From Ceratobasidium sp. AG-K (Eukaryota > Basidiomycota > Agaricomycetes > Cantharellales > Ceratobasidiaceae), in the NCBI GenBank assembly GCA_037039685.1, contig JAWNGF010000001.1, positions 3,038,001 through 3,102,000 of the forward strand: DNA of 64,000 bases, in the 5' to 3' direction. A program made the position numbers and the translations under genes. This document shows positions 33,010-45,447 of this stretch, piece after piece. Each line of letters starts with the position of its first letter. Within the stretch, counting starts at the first letter, position 1. Below the pieces are notes generated by a model. That model did no database searches, was not told where the DNA came from, and worked only from the letters and a program-made list of their open reading frames with translations.

Positions 33010-35682
33010 TCAAAATGGTTCATTGAACCCGCTGTTTGGACCAGCCTGACTTGCTGACCTTCCCAACTCGAATCCTGGCTGCGTCCCCATGAACCACCAT
33101 GATTCCACCTCTGGCGTGATATCCATTGGGACGCCCAAGTCATACATGGATCCCAACTCCGCAGACGAATAAGCCGCAAACAACGCCGCATCTGGGCCGG
33201 CAAATGGATTCGACTCGATATCGGGCGCTTGAAGGGCGTCCCATTGGTCCAACTGGCTCGAACTGTTCCATCCGCTGGCTTGCGACACAGGCAGATTAGT
33301 AGTGCACTGCGTGTCCAAAGAGGAATAATCAATTGTCGGGTGGGACTGAGGCTGTGAGTCGTCTGGGAATAGTTGGACGTTCCATTTTTGAGCCAAGCCC
33401 AGAATCCTCCGCCTATGGTCTTCTGCAGGTTCAGCCCAATGATTACTTCTTTTCAGCTGACCCAAGAGATCGAGCGCGGCCCGCACAGCATTCATGGCAT
33501 CGCGGTCCTGGGGGCAGAGAAGAAGAACAGTACAGGCACAGAAAATATCGTATGCGGTGGTGAGGCAAGGCGAGGGGATCAGGTGTTTGGCCAGAGTAAC
33601 AAGCCGTAATGCAGCAGTACGACAGTGACCGAACGCAAGAGAACGACAGCGTTTCTCAACAGCTTGGTTAGCTGCACTTGTTACGCGAGGAGATTGGTCT
33701 GACGGCGATGGTGATTGACCTATGCCGATGAAAGGACGATTTATCAATATAATGAACCTATTGATAAATATGCTACAGAGAGTCAGCAATATTCAGAGAA
33801 TATTTGACCAAATGTACACTTACTGTAGACCAATCGGTCTCAAAGTGGTTGCTGATGTTGCCGCTCGAATCATGTTTTCAACATTCAAGCATACAGGCAA
33901 ATCTTCGATGAAGGCTTGAATGATCAAGTTATTCTTGACGACTAAATCATAGGCTTCCATTGTGGACCGAGCAGGTTGGTCGAAAGAGTAACTAGAATAA
34001 CAGCTACGTATCAGTATCATCAATAAAAGAACGTAGATATGCTGCATACATGTCTGCTATCATCGTCTCAACGATATCACAAAGGTCTGCCAATCGAATC
34101 GCTGTCGCCTCATATGCGCTGAGGGTATTATGGTTGATAATTTTTGGTGGATCACCGCCAGCCAAAGTTACGTTTGATGGTAGGACGCTACTACGAATAG
34201 CACCTGGGTAACGCTTTGTAGATATTGTCCGGCGGGTGTGTAGAGGGAAAGCACCCATCATGGTTGCAAAGACCCTAACGTCCAGTTGATATTAGCGAAC
34301 TAAATGCAAACCAGCACATTTGGCGCACCGATCGTTCGTATACATAACCCAGAACGTTGCGTCGCGTATGTCCTTCATTCGTTGGCTCATGATACCTCGT
34401 GCAACTAGGTCGGTCGAGTCGATGTGCAAACCCATCTTGTTAGACATCGCAACGGCCAAGCCTATGCACTCTGTTAGTTACTATTCACGGCCGTAATAGC
34501 TGACTCACCATTCAGACTCCAAGCAACAGAAGTTCTCCCTGCGCCCATCTGGAATACTGCCATCAGTAGTATGGCCTGCATGGTCGCCATAGTTGGTCGT
34601 CCCAGCTCGTGCATGACAAGTGCCTCGGCGCGGGCAGCGTAAAACGCCATTCTGCCCTGTCCTCGATGTCCATACAGCACTCCAACGGCTAACATCATGT
34701 CGATAAGCATCGGAGAAACCCATTCTGAATCTCGCTCTCCGTTAAGATAAGACTCCAGGAACACCGCTTGGTTGACAACCGTCATATGGTTTATCTGCCA
34801 GTCCCAGAACCTCGTAAGCAAGTGACTCTCGAGTGGGTCGTCGAAGATGTTCGCGCTTTTTCTTTGGTTCAGACTATCTCGTACTCCACAGTGGCCAAAT
34901 AGGCCGGAAAGCGGCGGTTCGGGAGTTTCCGAGCACGAGAGGAATCGTCCCGCGGTCGGTCCATGGTAAAAGAATTGAGACGATGAGGAAGCGGCCGAAC
35001 GATGGTCCAAGTTCAAGTTCTCTATCTCCTCCGCCTGCGAAATATTTAATCGGAGTTGACTGATATCAAGGATAGCCTGAATAGTTGCGCCACTATCTTC
35101 CGGTAACCGCTCGTCGACATCGGTGGGCTTTTGACTGGGGCAAATTTGCATAGCGCAAGCACAGGTATCTGAGCATGGGCTACCAGAGGCGTGCGACCCC
35201 GGCCCACTGAATCCGACTTCGACGTCTTCCATATCGACAGTTTCCAATGGCACAGTCTCGGGCAGCGTCGCGCCGGCCGTCGCTCGAATGACATCTTCTA
35301 GCGTCTTGATCCGTGCCTCGAGAGCGGCAACGTACGAACGCGCGATCGGCCTGATGCAAGGGAAAAAGGCGGCGAAGGCAGTTGCAATCAAGGCGGAGTC
35401 TCATTGACGTCGGGCCGAGCTACTCACTTGCGTTTGTCTGAATGAATATCAAATGTACATGTCATATTCTTCATAGTCCGACAATAGCCGCATACCGGAC
35501 GTGTACCGTCGCACTGAATTGTAACCCCGCCTAGTTCAGAAAATATGGATCATTTTAAAGCCAACTGTCATACCCCTTACCTTGCGTTTTCTGGCCCTGC
35601 AAAAGTTACATGCGAGTGAGACTTTGTGGGGGCCGAGTTTTCCGGCCCAGGAGGAGGGGGGTGATGGTTGAGCGGGTGGCAT
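33010..35682 (-). CDS. Zn2Cys6 fungal-specific transcription factor
   Basis: Multi-exon gene of roughly 750-800 residues. Near the N terminus, split by an intron, is a complete zinc cluster: ACNFCRARKRK joined to CDGTRPVCGYCRTMKNMTC, with spacing C-x2-C-x6-C-x6-C-x2-C-x6-C. It is followed by a basic linker (DIHSDKRK) and a coiled-coil dimerisation stretch (YVAALEARIKTLEDVIRA). The middle carries the fungal_trans homology region (HLLTRFWDWQINHMTVVNQA, FLESYLNGER, DMMLAVGVLYGHRG, RDATFWVMYTNDRCA). The C terminus is acidic and Ser/Gln/Trp-rich, a likely activation region. Such proteins bind CGG-type sites in the nucleus and control nearby or pathway genes. Its place between two P450 paralogues suggests it may regulate them, but that is inference. 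The start at 35682 is the ATG in frame with the zinc cluster (MPPAQPSPPSSWAGKLGPHK). Confidence 0.88.
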
Positions 35683-36742
35683 AAGATTGAAAGTAGAGTC
35701 GAGCCAAGCTGACTACAGGATGCAGCCGGATATAACTGGTGGGGTGGCAGTGAGAGAAAGCTGGAGCTATGATCGTATATTTGTACCGTGTCGCATGTTA
35801 CCTCCCCGCAGTGTCCAGATTGCAACATCGTGAGAGAAGCCGACAAACTTTCGACTCACTACACGTGTGCGGCCTCTCGTGGGCGGGTCGAACATACGAT
35901 CGACCAAATGGTTAATGTCTGTCCCAAAACAGGTGGCTATGCCCTGAAATACACCTGCGAGCTACACATGATAGGATAATTGTACCACGGCGAGCTCCCC
36001 AAAAACACTGATGCCCAGCGATTTCGGGCATCGGTCCCGTTTCACCGCGGGCATATTGCGCCGCGGGGTGTGCATGTGCTGCGGGTACTTTAGGCATCTC
36101 AGATCTGATGTAGATCACGCCATAAACATATTTGTTCAATCAATCAAAGTTTATATCCGTTTCAGCAAATGTACGTTCCAAAACGCAAGACACAAAATCA
36201 CAATAGAACACGAATTGAACTCCAAGTGGGGGACAAAACAAAGGTTCTTTTACAACAGGACACAGGGGATATCACAAAACAAGTCACGGCGAGACAAGAC
36301 AACAGACGAGCAAACAATGAAAACAAAAGGGTAGGGGGAACGTGCATGGCGAACAGTATTATGGTACGATATATGCACAACTGTGCCGAACGCAACTGGG
36401 GGAAAGTGTATGTACGAAGGACATAAATGACTTGTGTATAACAAGACGAATCTGATAGAAATATAAGTCGTTTTGTATAGGGCAAGGGAGAAGACAACAA
36501 GAAAGCCGAGAACAACCGTTCATACTGTGAATAGGGGCAAATAGCAATATATCAACGATGATGTTGCTTCAATGAGAGCGCACGGGGTTGAGGATGCGGA
36601 GCGGAGCGGGAGCGGTTTCAAAACAAATAAACAGGCATGTTGGATTGATGAATGAGGTTGCCAGAAGAAAAAAACTCAAAGCGCAAGAAAGCACGAGGGA
36701 CGGGCTAGAGCGACAGACAGGACACGAAGCCCTTTCAGCGCT
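35683..36742. other. Intergenic stretch, no gene seen
   Basis: About 1.06 kb upstream of the Zn2Cys6 factor and downstream of the RNA-binding protein stop. Much of the right part is A-rich on the plus strand (T-rich on the coding strand), fitting a long 3' untranslated region of the RNA-binding protein gene. No gene is supported. Confidence 0.45.
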
Positions 36743-39700
36743 CTAGTGGATATATACGTTATTGTCCGAGACGGATGGCTTCATTCCGCCATTGTTACTT
36801 CCGTTCGTAGTCATGTTCAAGTTGCGTCCGCCTCCCAGAGGGGCGCTGAGTGGGCCGCCGTCGAGTCCGAACTCGCGACGTTGGGAGAGATTCATGCCTG
36901 CAACTCCGAGGTTCAGGCTCTTTATGTTGGGGTTCGGTCCAGATGCCGAATGAGCCGGTGCAGTCAGCTGTCGTTCTCGCGCCTGGAGCCCAAAAGCCTC
37001 AGGCTCGAATGCGAGTGAATGACGGTTCGAGTACGGCTGAGTGGCGAGATGAGCGGTAGCGCTAACCGAATGTCCCATTTGAACAGATCCGACGCTAGGG
37101 CGCTCGTTAAAACGACCAATGGAGGACGATTCCGGCGAGAATGGTTGAAAGCCAGAGCCGACAGTGGTATATGCGCGTGAAAGTCCGACTGAGCTGGGTT
37201 CATAGAGGGAAGGCTGAGGAGCAAACTGCGTCTGTTGGGCGGGCATGCCAAATTGCCCGTGCTGGGCTTTGCCGAAAGATCCCTGTTGAGGAGAAACCGA
37301 GCTAGGTGGGGATGAACCGGGGACGAACGATTGTGTAGGCGAGAACGGTTGGGACATCTGGAACCCGCCTTGACCGCCATAATGAACTCCGCCAGGAGAG
37401 AGCGTTCCTTGCTGCTCGTAGAACTGGGGACTCGTAAAGCCACTCCCACCCTGGGGATAGCTGTTCCCACCCTGTTGACCATGGTGCACGCTTCCACCCA
37501 CGCCGGCGCCAGTCTTGGACCCAGTTGGAACACTCGAATAGCCAAGCGCCTCCAACGTCTGGAAGAGTCTTGCCGAGTCGGCCGCGGAGAGACTATTTAG
37601 GTGTAGCCCGCCAAGGTTGAGCCCAAGTTGTGCAGCCTGCGCAGCGGCTTGGGCGGCTTTGTCAGCTGTAGAGACGAATAGTTAGCAAACAAATATAGAC
37701 CAGGGATAAATGATTTGGGCAATCTCAATGCCCAAATAGGGCAGGATCGGTCCCATCCACCACAACCCTGAGGCACGTAGTCCTGAGGCAGTGGGTAATC
37801 TTTCGCGCTTCTTCCCTGCGCGACATAAAAAGACGGGAACGAAGACTCACATTGACTCCTCCCCCAGCTTAGGCGAATCTTTCCACCACCAATAGGGAAT
37901 CCCTGCATCCGCTCGATCGCACGTTCCGCATCGGCCTTGCGCACGAATTGAACGAAGCCGCATCCCTTCCCAGGAGGAATCTTGACCTGTTCGACCGGAG
38001 GCTAGTCAGTATCCCATGAATGCAAACGGCGACCATAGAACAGTCGTAAGCCAGAGTAGAATACTCACGTAATGGATCTCTCCAAATGGAGCAAAGAATC
38101 CCTTCAATGTCTCTTCGGCGATGAGCCCACTAAGGCCGCCGACAAACACGGTCGTGTTGTACGGATCGGCACTATTCAACACGCCCAAGAGCGCGCGAGC
38201 ACTTTCGAGCCTGGCGCCCTCGCTCAAGCCGCCTGCGGTTGGATGAGTGCCTTCGGAGCCAAGGTTTCCACCCAAAGCACGGCTACCCTCCACGCCGAGC
38301 ACCCTCCCGCTTTCGACTCCTAGGGTTCTCGTATCGACACCGAACCCGCCAAATAGCTCCTCCGCGTCCACGCTCCTGGACCTTGGCGGACCTCCAGTTT
38401 CTCCACCCCTGGGCATATACGAATCGGGCCCCGACATCGAGTGGCGTCCGAACCGACCATGCACATCCGCAGTAGGTCCACTCATGTCGCGCGGGTACAC
38501 CTCTTGGGTCTTTCCAAGCTGACCAGAATGGTTGAACGAGTACAGGTCGACGTCCTCAAAACTCGAGTACTCCCCACCGCTAGCGCCGTTCGGGTTGAGC
38601 GCGCTACCGTTCGGACCGGTTGGTTTGGACTTGGCTGTAGCGTGAGAGAGGCGCACTGGAAGGTCAGGTTAGTTGGTTTTATTCACACCAGGACATGGAT
38701 AGTGGTGGCGCTTTCCAAATTAGGCATGTGGCGCAAAGACAGAGACAAAGACACATCAGAACAAAGACTCACTGGGACGAGATAGGCAATAGAGTCCTTG
38801 CATCTCAATCAAAGCGCGCTGCTGGTCGGCCTCGTCCGTAAAACGGACAAAGCCATACCCCTTGCTAATCCCGGATTCGGGACTGACCTGAATAGCGGAG
38901 GATGAGGGGTGTTCCGTCATAGGGGGAAGGTATGACACGTACCATGATTTTGGCGCTACGGCAGCTCGTAAATGGTCGAATCACTCTAGGCTCACGGTCT
39001 GAACGCAGGCCCAACAAGGGGTTCCTAAAGACCGCAACCAGGTCGGCGTTGGTCGTCTCGGGTGCGAGGTCACCGACAAAGATGCTAAACTCGAGCTGTT
39101 TGCTAGCATTGCTGTTCCCTCCTCCCCCGCCAGAACCCCCTACGGGCCGAGAAACGTACGACTGGGCCTCCTCCTCATTGGCGCGGCCGACGGCTCCAGC
39201 CCAATGGGCTTGAACACGAGTGCCAGTACCGATCCAATTCACCCCCTCGGGGCTACCGTTGACTTGAGCAAACGCGCGTGCGGCACCCTGGGCAGAGGCA
39301 AAGACGATGATTGCACCAGAAGATAGCATGCGCACATCGGCAATATCCCAACCCTGGGTGTGGGCGAGCTGGAAGACATAAGGGGCGTCCATCCAGGGCT
39401 CAGGAAGGACCACATGGAGCTCCCGTTCGGTCGATGCCACGGGCAAGTTCGAACGCGTATACTCGTAGCGCACCTCGGGTTGCTGGTCCTGGACAATGGG
39501 GGCAGGATAACTCGGCCGATGGAACTGGGGACTTTGGATCTGGACGTGATTCGAGGGCTGGGGCTGAGTGGCCCAGCGAGGGGGCGAGGCGCTCGATGCA
39601 CTGTTATTGCTGCCGATGGAGCTGGTTCGGCTCGAGAAGAACTTGCTGGCCACGCCTTCGTCGCCGGCCGTCTCGGTTGGCCTAAAACCATTGGGATTAG

Positions 39701-39935
39701 GACTCGAGTGGCTGCTCCATATCGAGTTGGTCGTAGGAGGAGGCAGCGTGGTGGTAGTCTTGATAGGCGGCGCAACGGGAGACGAATGGGACGAGGGTGG
39801 GCTTGGTGATGTTGTCGTCGTTTGAGGATAGAAGATGTGCGAACGAGAGTGCTGCATGGCAAGACCCGGCTGGTGAGTGTGAGCAGACGGAGGGTGGAGC
39901 GACAGGGGTAGACATACCAGGAGCTGGGAGGTCAT
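36743..39935 (-). CDS. Three-RRM RNA-binding protein (Csx1/Ngr1/Nam8 type)
   Basis: Six exons encode about 850 residues. A disordered Ser/Pro/Thr-rich N terminus precedes RRM1 (LHVVLPEPWMDAPYVFQLA, then SSGAIIVFASAQGAARAF), which has lost the usual aromatic RNP motifs. RRM2 (FSIFVGDLAPETTNADLVAV, then KGYGFVRFTDEADQQRAL) and RRM3 (TTVFVGGLSGLIAEETLKGF, then GKGCGFVQFVRKADAERAIE) keep both RNP motifs. RRM3 ends KIRLSWGRSQ, diagnostic for the Csx1/Ngr1/Nam8 group. A long Gln/Gly/Ser-rich, prion-like tail follows (QQGGNSYPQGG, QAAAQAAQLGLNLGG). Such proteins bind AU- or U-rich RNA: Csx1 stabilises stress mRNAs, Ngr1 promotes porin mRNA decay and Nam8 acts in U1 snRNP. The start at 39935 gives MTSQLL then a GT..AG intron; a start in the next exon is possible. 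Confidence 0.88.
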
Positions 39936-42900
39936 GGAGGTGGTCGTAGAGAGAGAACTGTCGAAGAGACTGAGACGTAATAGACCGATCACGGTCATAA
40001 GAAAAGAAAGTGGGGAGCGAATCTGGCCTGGACGGAAGCTGATCAGATAAACAATTTTCATCAGGGGATACCTGGCCCATTCCACACTCTTTCCAATTTC
40101 TACTTCTTCCAAAACACCCCCCGACGCCCGCCCCTCGCCGGTTCACACTCCGCCCGGCTCTCGGCACGATCCCGGATCACGTAATCCATGCTAGCCTTCT
40201 CTGGGACACAAGGATTCCTCCCGACTGCCTCCCGACGCTGCATTCGACCCGAGATCACCTGTAGAGCAGACGCGCCTGCTCGACGTATTCTATCCTGTGT
40301 GCCGGTACTTGCCTACCATCTCGGGAAGGGGATCACCGATGTCGCACGTGCAAGGTACGCTCTCCATCACACCATCGTCAACACGCCCAAACAAATAATG
40401 CTGGTCAGATCGACAGCACAAACATTTATCCTCGTCATCTCAGTCGTCCTGGACCAGATCCCAATCTGCTCCCGACAAAGTTCAATGCCGTTCGTCTCTA
40501 TCTCGACTACAAACAGCTTGCTTCGGTGCGTTCCCATCGCTGCACATGTACAGCTGATTCATCACGGCGGGTGTCCGAACCGCAATCTCCGCTCTTGGCC
40601 TCCTTTCCCTTCTCATCGCATACAGCCTCTCGTCGCCCCTTCCTTCGCCAATGTGGCTGAAGTCTATTGGCGACTTCTCGGTGAAACATCCCCCTGTACC
40701 CTGTGTACTCCCCAACATCGTCATATCGCGGCAAATAAAACTGTCGATCGAACGGCTGTCATTTTAGACTATACAAATTTGATCACAAGACGATCTCACG
40801 ACGACGTATATAAACCCCGGCTTCTGTCGCTACCGACGGAGGCAGTCTGCGACACCGCAGCTCAGTTACCCGGAATGGTGAAATTAGACCAGTTCGGCTC
40901 ACGGGTAGCTGTCGTCCCTAAGTACAGGCGTGCCTTTTGAATTCAACGGTTGTGCCTGTTCCCGAGTCATCGAATTGTAGCTCGCATCCGCCCGGGAGCA
41001 ACACTAATTAAACGATATCACATTCATAATATACTTTTTCAGACTCAGCTCTCAACCTTCTCACGCCCGCTCCATTGACATTTCGTTGTTTCCAGCCCCA
41101 GTTTCCAGTCGAACAGAATCCGTGGCACGGCTGATATATGTCGCATCGCTTACTGTCCCCAATTTATGACTAAAACCCGGCTACTAACGAAGAATTGCTC
41201 CAATATTGGAATGAGCCGATGCTCGCGTGGTGGTAATAACGACGAACAGACCCCATCGAGCTCAAGGACCCGATGACTCGATCTCGATGACCAGTCCGAA
41301 CTCCACCCACGTTTGGGGTTCGTTCGAACCCCACAAGGTTGACGAAAGGTCGCGGCTCAGGGTACCAATTATGCGTATCTGGACTCTTGGGTGTATGCTA
41401 TCCATCTTCTAAATGTCATTCTAGTCTTTGTTTGCGCTACCCCTCGAATTGCTATAAATTTGTTTATTCGGACTGCGTCAGCTGCAGTGGTATATTCTCA
41501 ATACATACACCAAAGACCAGGATCAGTGCTGCGGCAATATGCAAATTCCAGACCCGGACTTCCTCACAGTTCACGCCGCGGGGATGGCTAGAACTCTGCG
41601 GAGAATCGCCCGTTGGGGATACTCATGCCGCTCATCGAGTTTATCATGACTGGAAAGACAAAACCATTTAGACTCCGTTAAGGTGTGGCAGCTACTGCAC
41701 CCCGTTTATCACACGCGGAAACACGGACATAAAGAGACTTGGCGGAGTAAAACGCTCATGGCGACTAAAAAGATTGGATCAAGTCGCTGGGTCGTGGCGG
41801 TACATCGTCTTTGCCTGTCTAGTCTCTCTGGTTGACACGAGGCTCGTGTGTGGTATTGAATGGTGAAAAGACACAATAAGAAACCGTGAAGATCTTGTCA
41901 CACGGCCTCCTGCTATTACGTGTGGGCTCGGTGGATCTTATAATTAGGTCTTGGGCGCCGTTGTGGGTTTCATGAGCACACGTGACTAATGGTACGTACC
42001 TGATCCTATTTTTTTTGAATAGGTATTTATCGAGCTACATGAACACAAGGTCAAACCGCTCCGTGCCGTACAGGTCACAAGAACCGGAAAGAAAATTGGA
42101 AGAAAGTGTCCACCTGGGGTAACTTGAAAAAGGAAAGATGAGTAAGCCGCACGTGATCCGCGATGTGGCATGCGCGCCCATCCCCCACTGAAGGTGGCGT
42201 AACATAAGACTGGCGAATTGGTGTTACAGACGGAAGAAACGCCAAAAATAGCCCCAAGAAAGTAAAGACCAATCATTTCACCGTTTCTCCCCCCGTATGC
42301 GCTCTAGCCTTATGGACACCTAGCCTACGGATCTAACTTGGGTTGGAAGTGAGTGTGCAAGTGGAACATGGGTGTAAGGCATGAAAACCTTGCGGAATTA
42401 CATAGATGGGAGGTGCGGGCTATTGTTATTGAGTGACCGAAGACTTAGTAATGTGATCAAGTCTTGGCTGCTGGTATGTGACACGCTAGTGACCGGAATT
42501 GACCCATTTTCTGCAATAATATTGACTGATGGGCTTTTGGGACTTGAAGTGGCTGCGAGGGCTGCAAGAGGGTGGCAGAGATTGAAAGGGGGATAAACAT
42601 GGCAATAGGTGCGATTGAGCCATGCTAGTCCAATCTCGCTGCGGTTCTACGTTCGTAGTGATTGGAAGTGCGTCTTTATGCCTTCCATTCATATATGGTA
42701 CCATCCGAGTCAAAGATATACTTTCTCTCTTATGATTCTGGTCCTGTATAGCTTGTCTGGGGGCGACAGGAAGTCTTAGGGGCATGGCAGCTAGCTTTAA
42801 CAGCACGCATACACCGTATGCAACAGGCATCTACTATGCCCAGGTCCTCCCATAACCAGTATCCTACTCATGCAGCACACAACCTGATACCGCAATTCCC

Positions 42901-43285
42901 GACCCAAAATATTGCATTTGAGCCCATATTCGACCTAGGCCTTGAATCAACTTCATGGTCTTTCGATTTCTTGGCTCGTAGGACTGTATCCACAAGGAGG
43001 TGGTAGAGGATAGCTTTAGGGTATCAATTAGGCATTATACCCAACAGGTGATTATAAGTAAGCTCCTGTTTGCGATCAATCAAGGACGAACGACAGCCAC
43101 GCTGAATTCATTCCCCGTGTAAGCGGTGGAGATAGCGCCAGCTATCATTGTGGTTACTGCAGACATATATACTTCAGATCCAACCCCGGTAATCTCTGTT
43201 ACTAAGCTATTATATTTTTCAAACAGTGAGAAGATTCAGTTACATTTTTAGGCGCTGGTGCATCGCGCAAATCATACGGATACCT
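39936..43285. other. Gene-poor region, including a doubtful 250-codon open frame
   Basis: About 3.3 kb between the RNA-binding protein start and the stop of P450 B. The first few hundred bases are very pyrimidine-rich on the minus strand, fitting a long 5' leader of the RNA-binding protein. A plus-strand open frame runs from 40188 to 40940 without a family feature, splice structure or known motif; I treat it as chance until expressed. The rest shows only short frames. No repeats were recognised. Confidence 0.45.
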
Positions 43286-45447
43286 TTAGTCTGATGCTTC
43301 CTTAATCAGATCTATGGCCTTTTGAGTTCTCGGAGTAATTGCGCACTCGAACGGTTCGGGATGACTGGACAGAGTGCCCATTTCAGGGAGGCAACGCAAC
43401 AAGCTGACGCCATTTGATCACATACCTAATAGTCCCAGTCGTATACTTGCCACTAGGTAGTTTAGGCCTTCCATCCGGGCCTAGAGCGGGCGCTATGTTA
43501 TACGTAGCCAGTGTCAGGGCAATCGAGAGCCAGACGGATGAATGCGCGACATTTATTCCAGGACAGCGCCTGAATAGACAACACAACTGAGCTTGTGAAG
43601 TTTATATACCTGTTGCCTGAGAAACGAACCTTCTTCCGAAACCAAAAACAATTTCCTCTGGGTCCCGTTCGATGTTTATTGGTCCTACAAAACGCTCTGG
43701 GTTGAAGGTTGCCGGATCGTGGTACACGTCGGGATCATGGAGCAACCTCCAATTATTTGTAAATATGGTTGCTCCACCGGGAATACGCACTCCTGAGTTC
43801 GCCCTTTAGTGGAGAAACATGATATGTAGAGAGGGGTTGTTATGTACCTCGATATTCGTCGTCCGCTTCGGTATCCAAGCGATGGGGTATACCAATTGGT
43901 ACGATCGGATGGAACCGCATCACCTCCTTGTATAGCGCCTCAATGTATGGCAGCGAGCTGCGATCATTATACGTCGGCAGACGATCCGTCCCAATCACCC
44001 GAGTGATCTCGGCTTGAGCTTTTGTCTGTACCTCAGGGTGGAGGATCATGGCAGTGAAGAAGGAAGATATGGCCGAAACGGTCTAAGCCAAGGCTCAATA
44101 AGCTGTAATTGGGATGATATACTGAATGCTGAATGCTCGACATACCGTATCTGAACCCCCACCATAAAGCGACATAGCTCCCCACTATAGTCCACATGAG
44201 AATACTAATGTCGTAATAAAATGTTGTGAATTTACCTTGACTAAAGTCTCGTTGTATTCTGCGGTCTCTCGCTCCTCTTTGGGGTTCACTTCTCGTTCAA
44301 GCCAGCGCGAGACCAAGCACGGCTCTCCATCTCCAGATTTCTACGATGCATCATTCAGAATCGCACATGTACCAGAAACCGAGGAAATTTACCATATGTT
44401 CGTAAACATACTGCATAGGCAGCTCGACAAAATCGACCAAGAGCTTGCGCCACGCGTGGATACGGGTTTTCAGCCAGGGTACATATTGAACTTCCCAGTG
44501 CGTGCTTAGGTCCCAACAATATGAATCCTCAAACAATTGCCACTCACGCCACGGAAAAACATCTACTAGTAGTGCACCTGGTGTGGTTACTAGCGAGAAC
44601 ATCTCAACCGCAGTCTCTGCGAGCACGAGGAAACGATCGTTGCGATCCTCGACATTGTACCCATATGTAAGTTTTAGTACCGTGGCTCCGGCAGTCCTGG
44701 AATGCAAACGGTTATTCAGTCACGTCAACCCAGGTAATTTAAAGGTTGTATTCACTGCCGAATATGTTCATGAAGCTCCTGGGGAGTATCCAAGAGCCTC
44801 CGAATAAACTTGATCGCTTCTTGTTCTTGCAACGGCCATAGATCCTGTTCGCGGTTCCATGGTTAATCACCATGCCTAAGCTACTAGACCACGACATACC
44901 AACATTGCGCGCGTGCTCATACCTTCTTGGAGCATCCTGCGAGTTCGCCGAAGTCTGTCGTTGTACGGCAAAAGAGCTGTACCGAGTCCCCAGCCAACGC
45001 TGACAACCGTCTTGTCTCGCCAGATGATCACCACAGCAGATGAAATTGACTTACATGTCCCCAGCAAAGACCGCGTGAGGACGACCACTATATGTAGAGT
45101 ACCTGTGGCCGAGTAACTCGGCAGCTGCTTCGTACGAGTTTATAATAATCATATCCTGACCGAATAATCGTGCGTAGCAAATATCCCCTGGATGTTTTGC
45201 CAAGATGAGAACGATGACGAGATACGTGGAATGTATGCGCACCATACCTCTCCCCCCACTGCTCAAACACCTCCCACAGTGGAGCACCTTGTGGTATTGA
45301 CGGAAGGGCACCAATGACAGGCCACGAGCGCGGCCCCGTTGGGAGCGGGAGTTGATGGCGCTTTGGTCGTTGCCGATTAAAGAGTACGAGGGAGAGCCCA
45401 CAGGCACCAATAGCAACCGCGTAGTCCAACCCAGTGAAATCCATCAC
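43286..45447 (-). CDS. Cytochrome P450 monooxygenase (paralogue B)
   Basis: Twelve exons on the minus strand encode about 500 residues in the same layout as paralogue A. Seen: anchor (LDYAVAIGACGLSLVLF), hinge LPLPTGPRSWPVIGALPSI, YGDICYARLFGQDMIIINSY, C-helix DRLRRTRRMLQEGM, I-helix MSLYGGGSDTTVSAI, ExxR in ALYKEVMRF, PERF (FNPERFVGP), and heme loop FGFGRR joined to RCPGIN. It ends PKAIDL-like (TQKAIDLIKEASD). All eleven introns fall at the same codons as in A. In the middle (TAGATVLKLTYGYNVEDRND and following) the two are nearly identical; at the ends they differ more. It probably oxidises a substrate related to that of A in the ER membrane. No frame break or missing catalytic residue was seen. 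The first of two adjacent ATGs was taken. Confidence 0.9.

Noticed and set aside
2081..45447. Idea of a single secondary-metabolite cluster (MFS, SDR, P450s, Zn2Cys6)
   Set aside because: Housekeeping genes separate the transporter and dehydrogenase from the P450 block, and no polyketide, peptide or terpene synthase is in the window.
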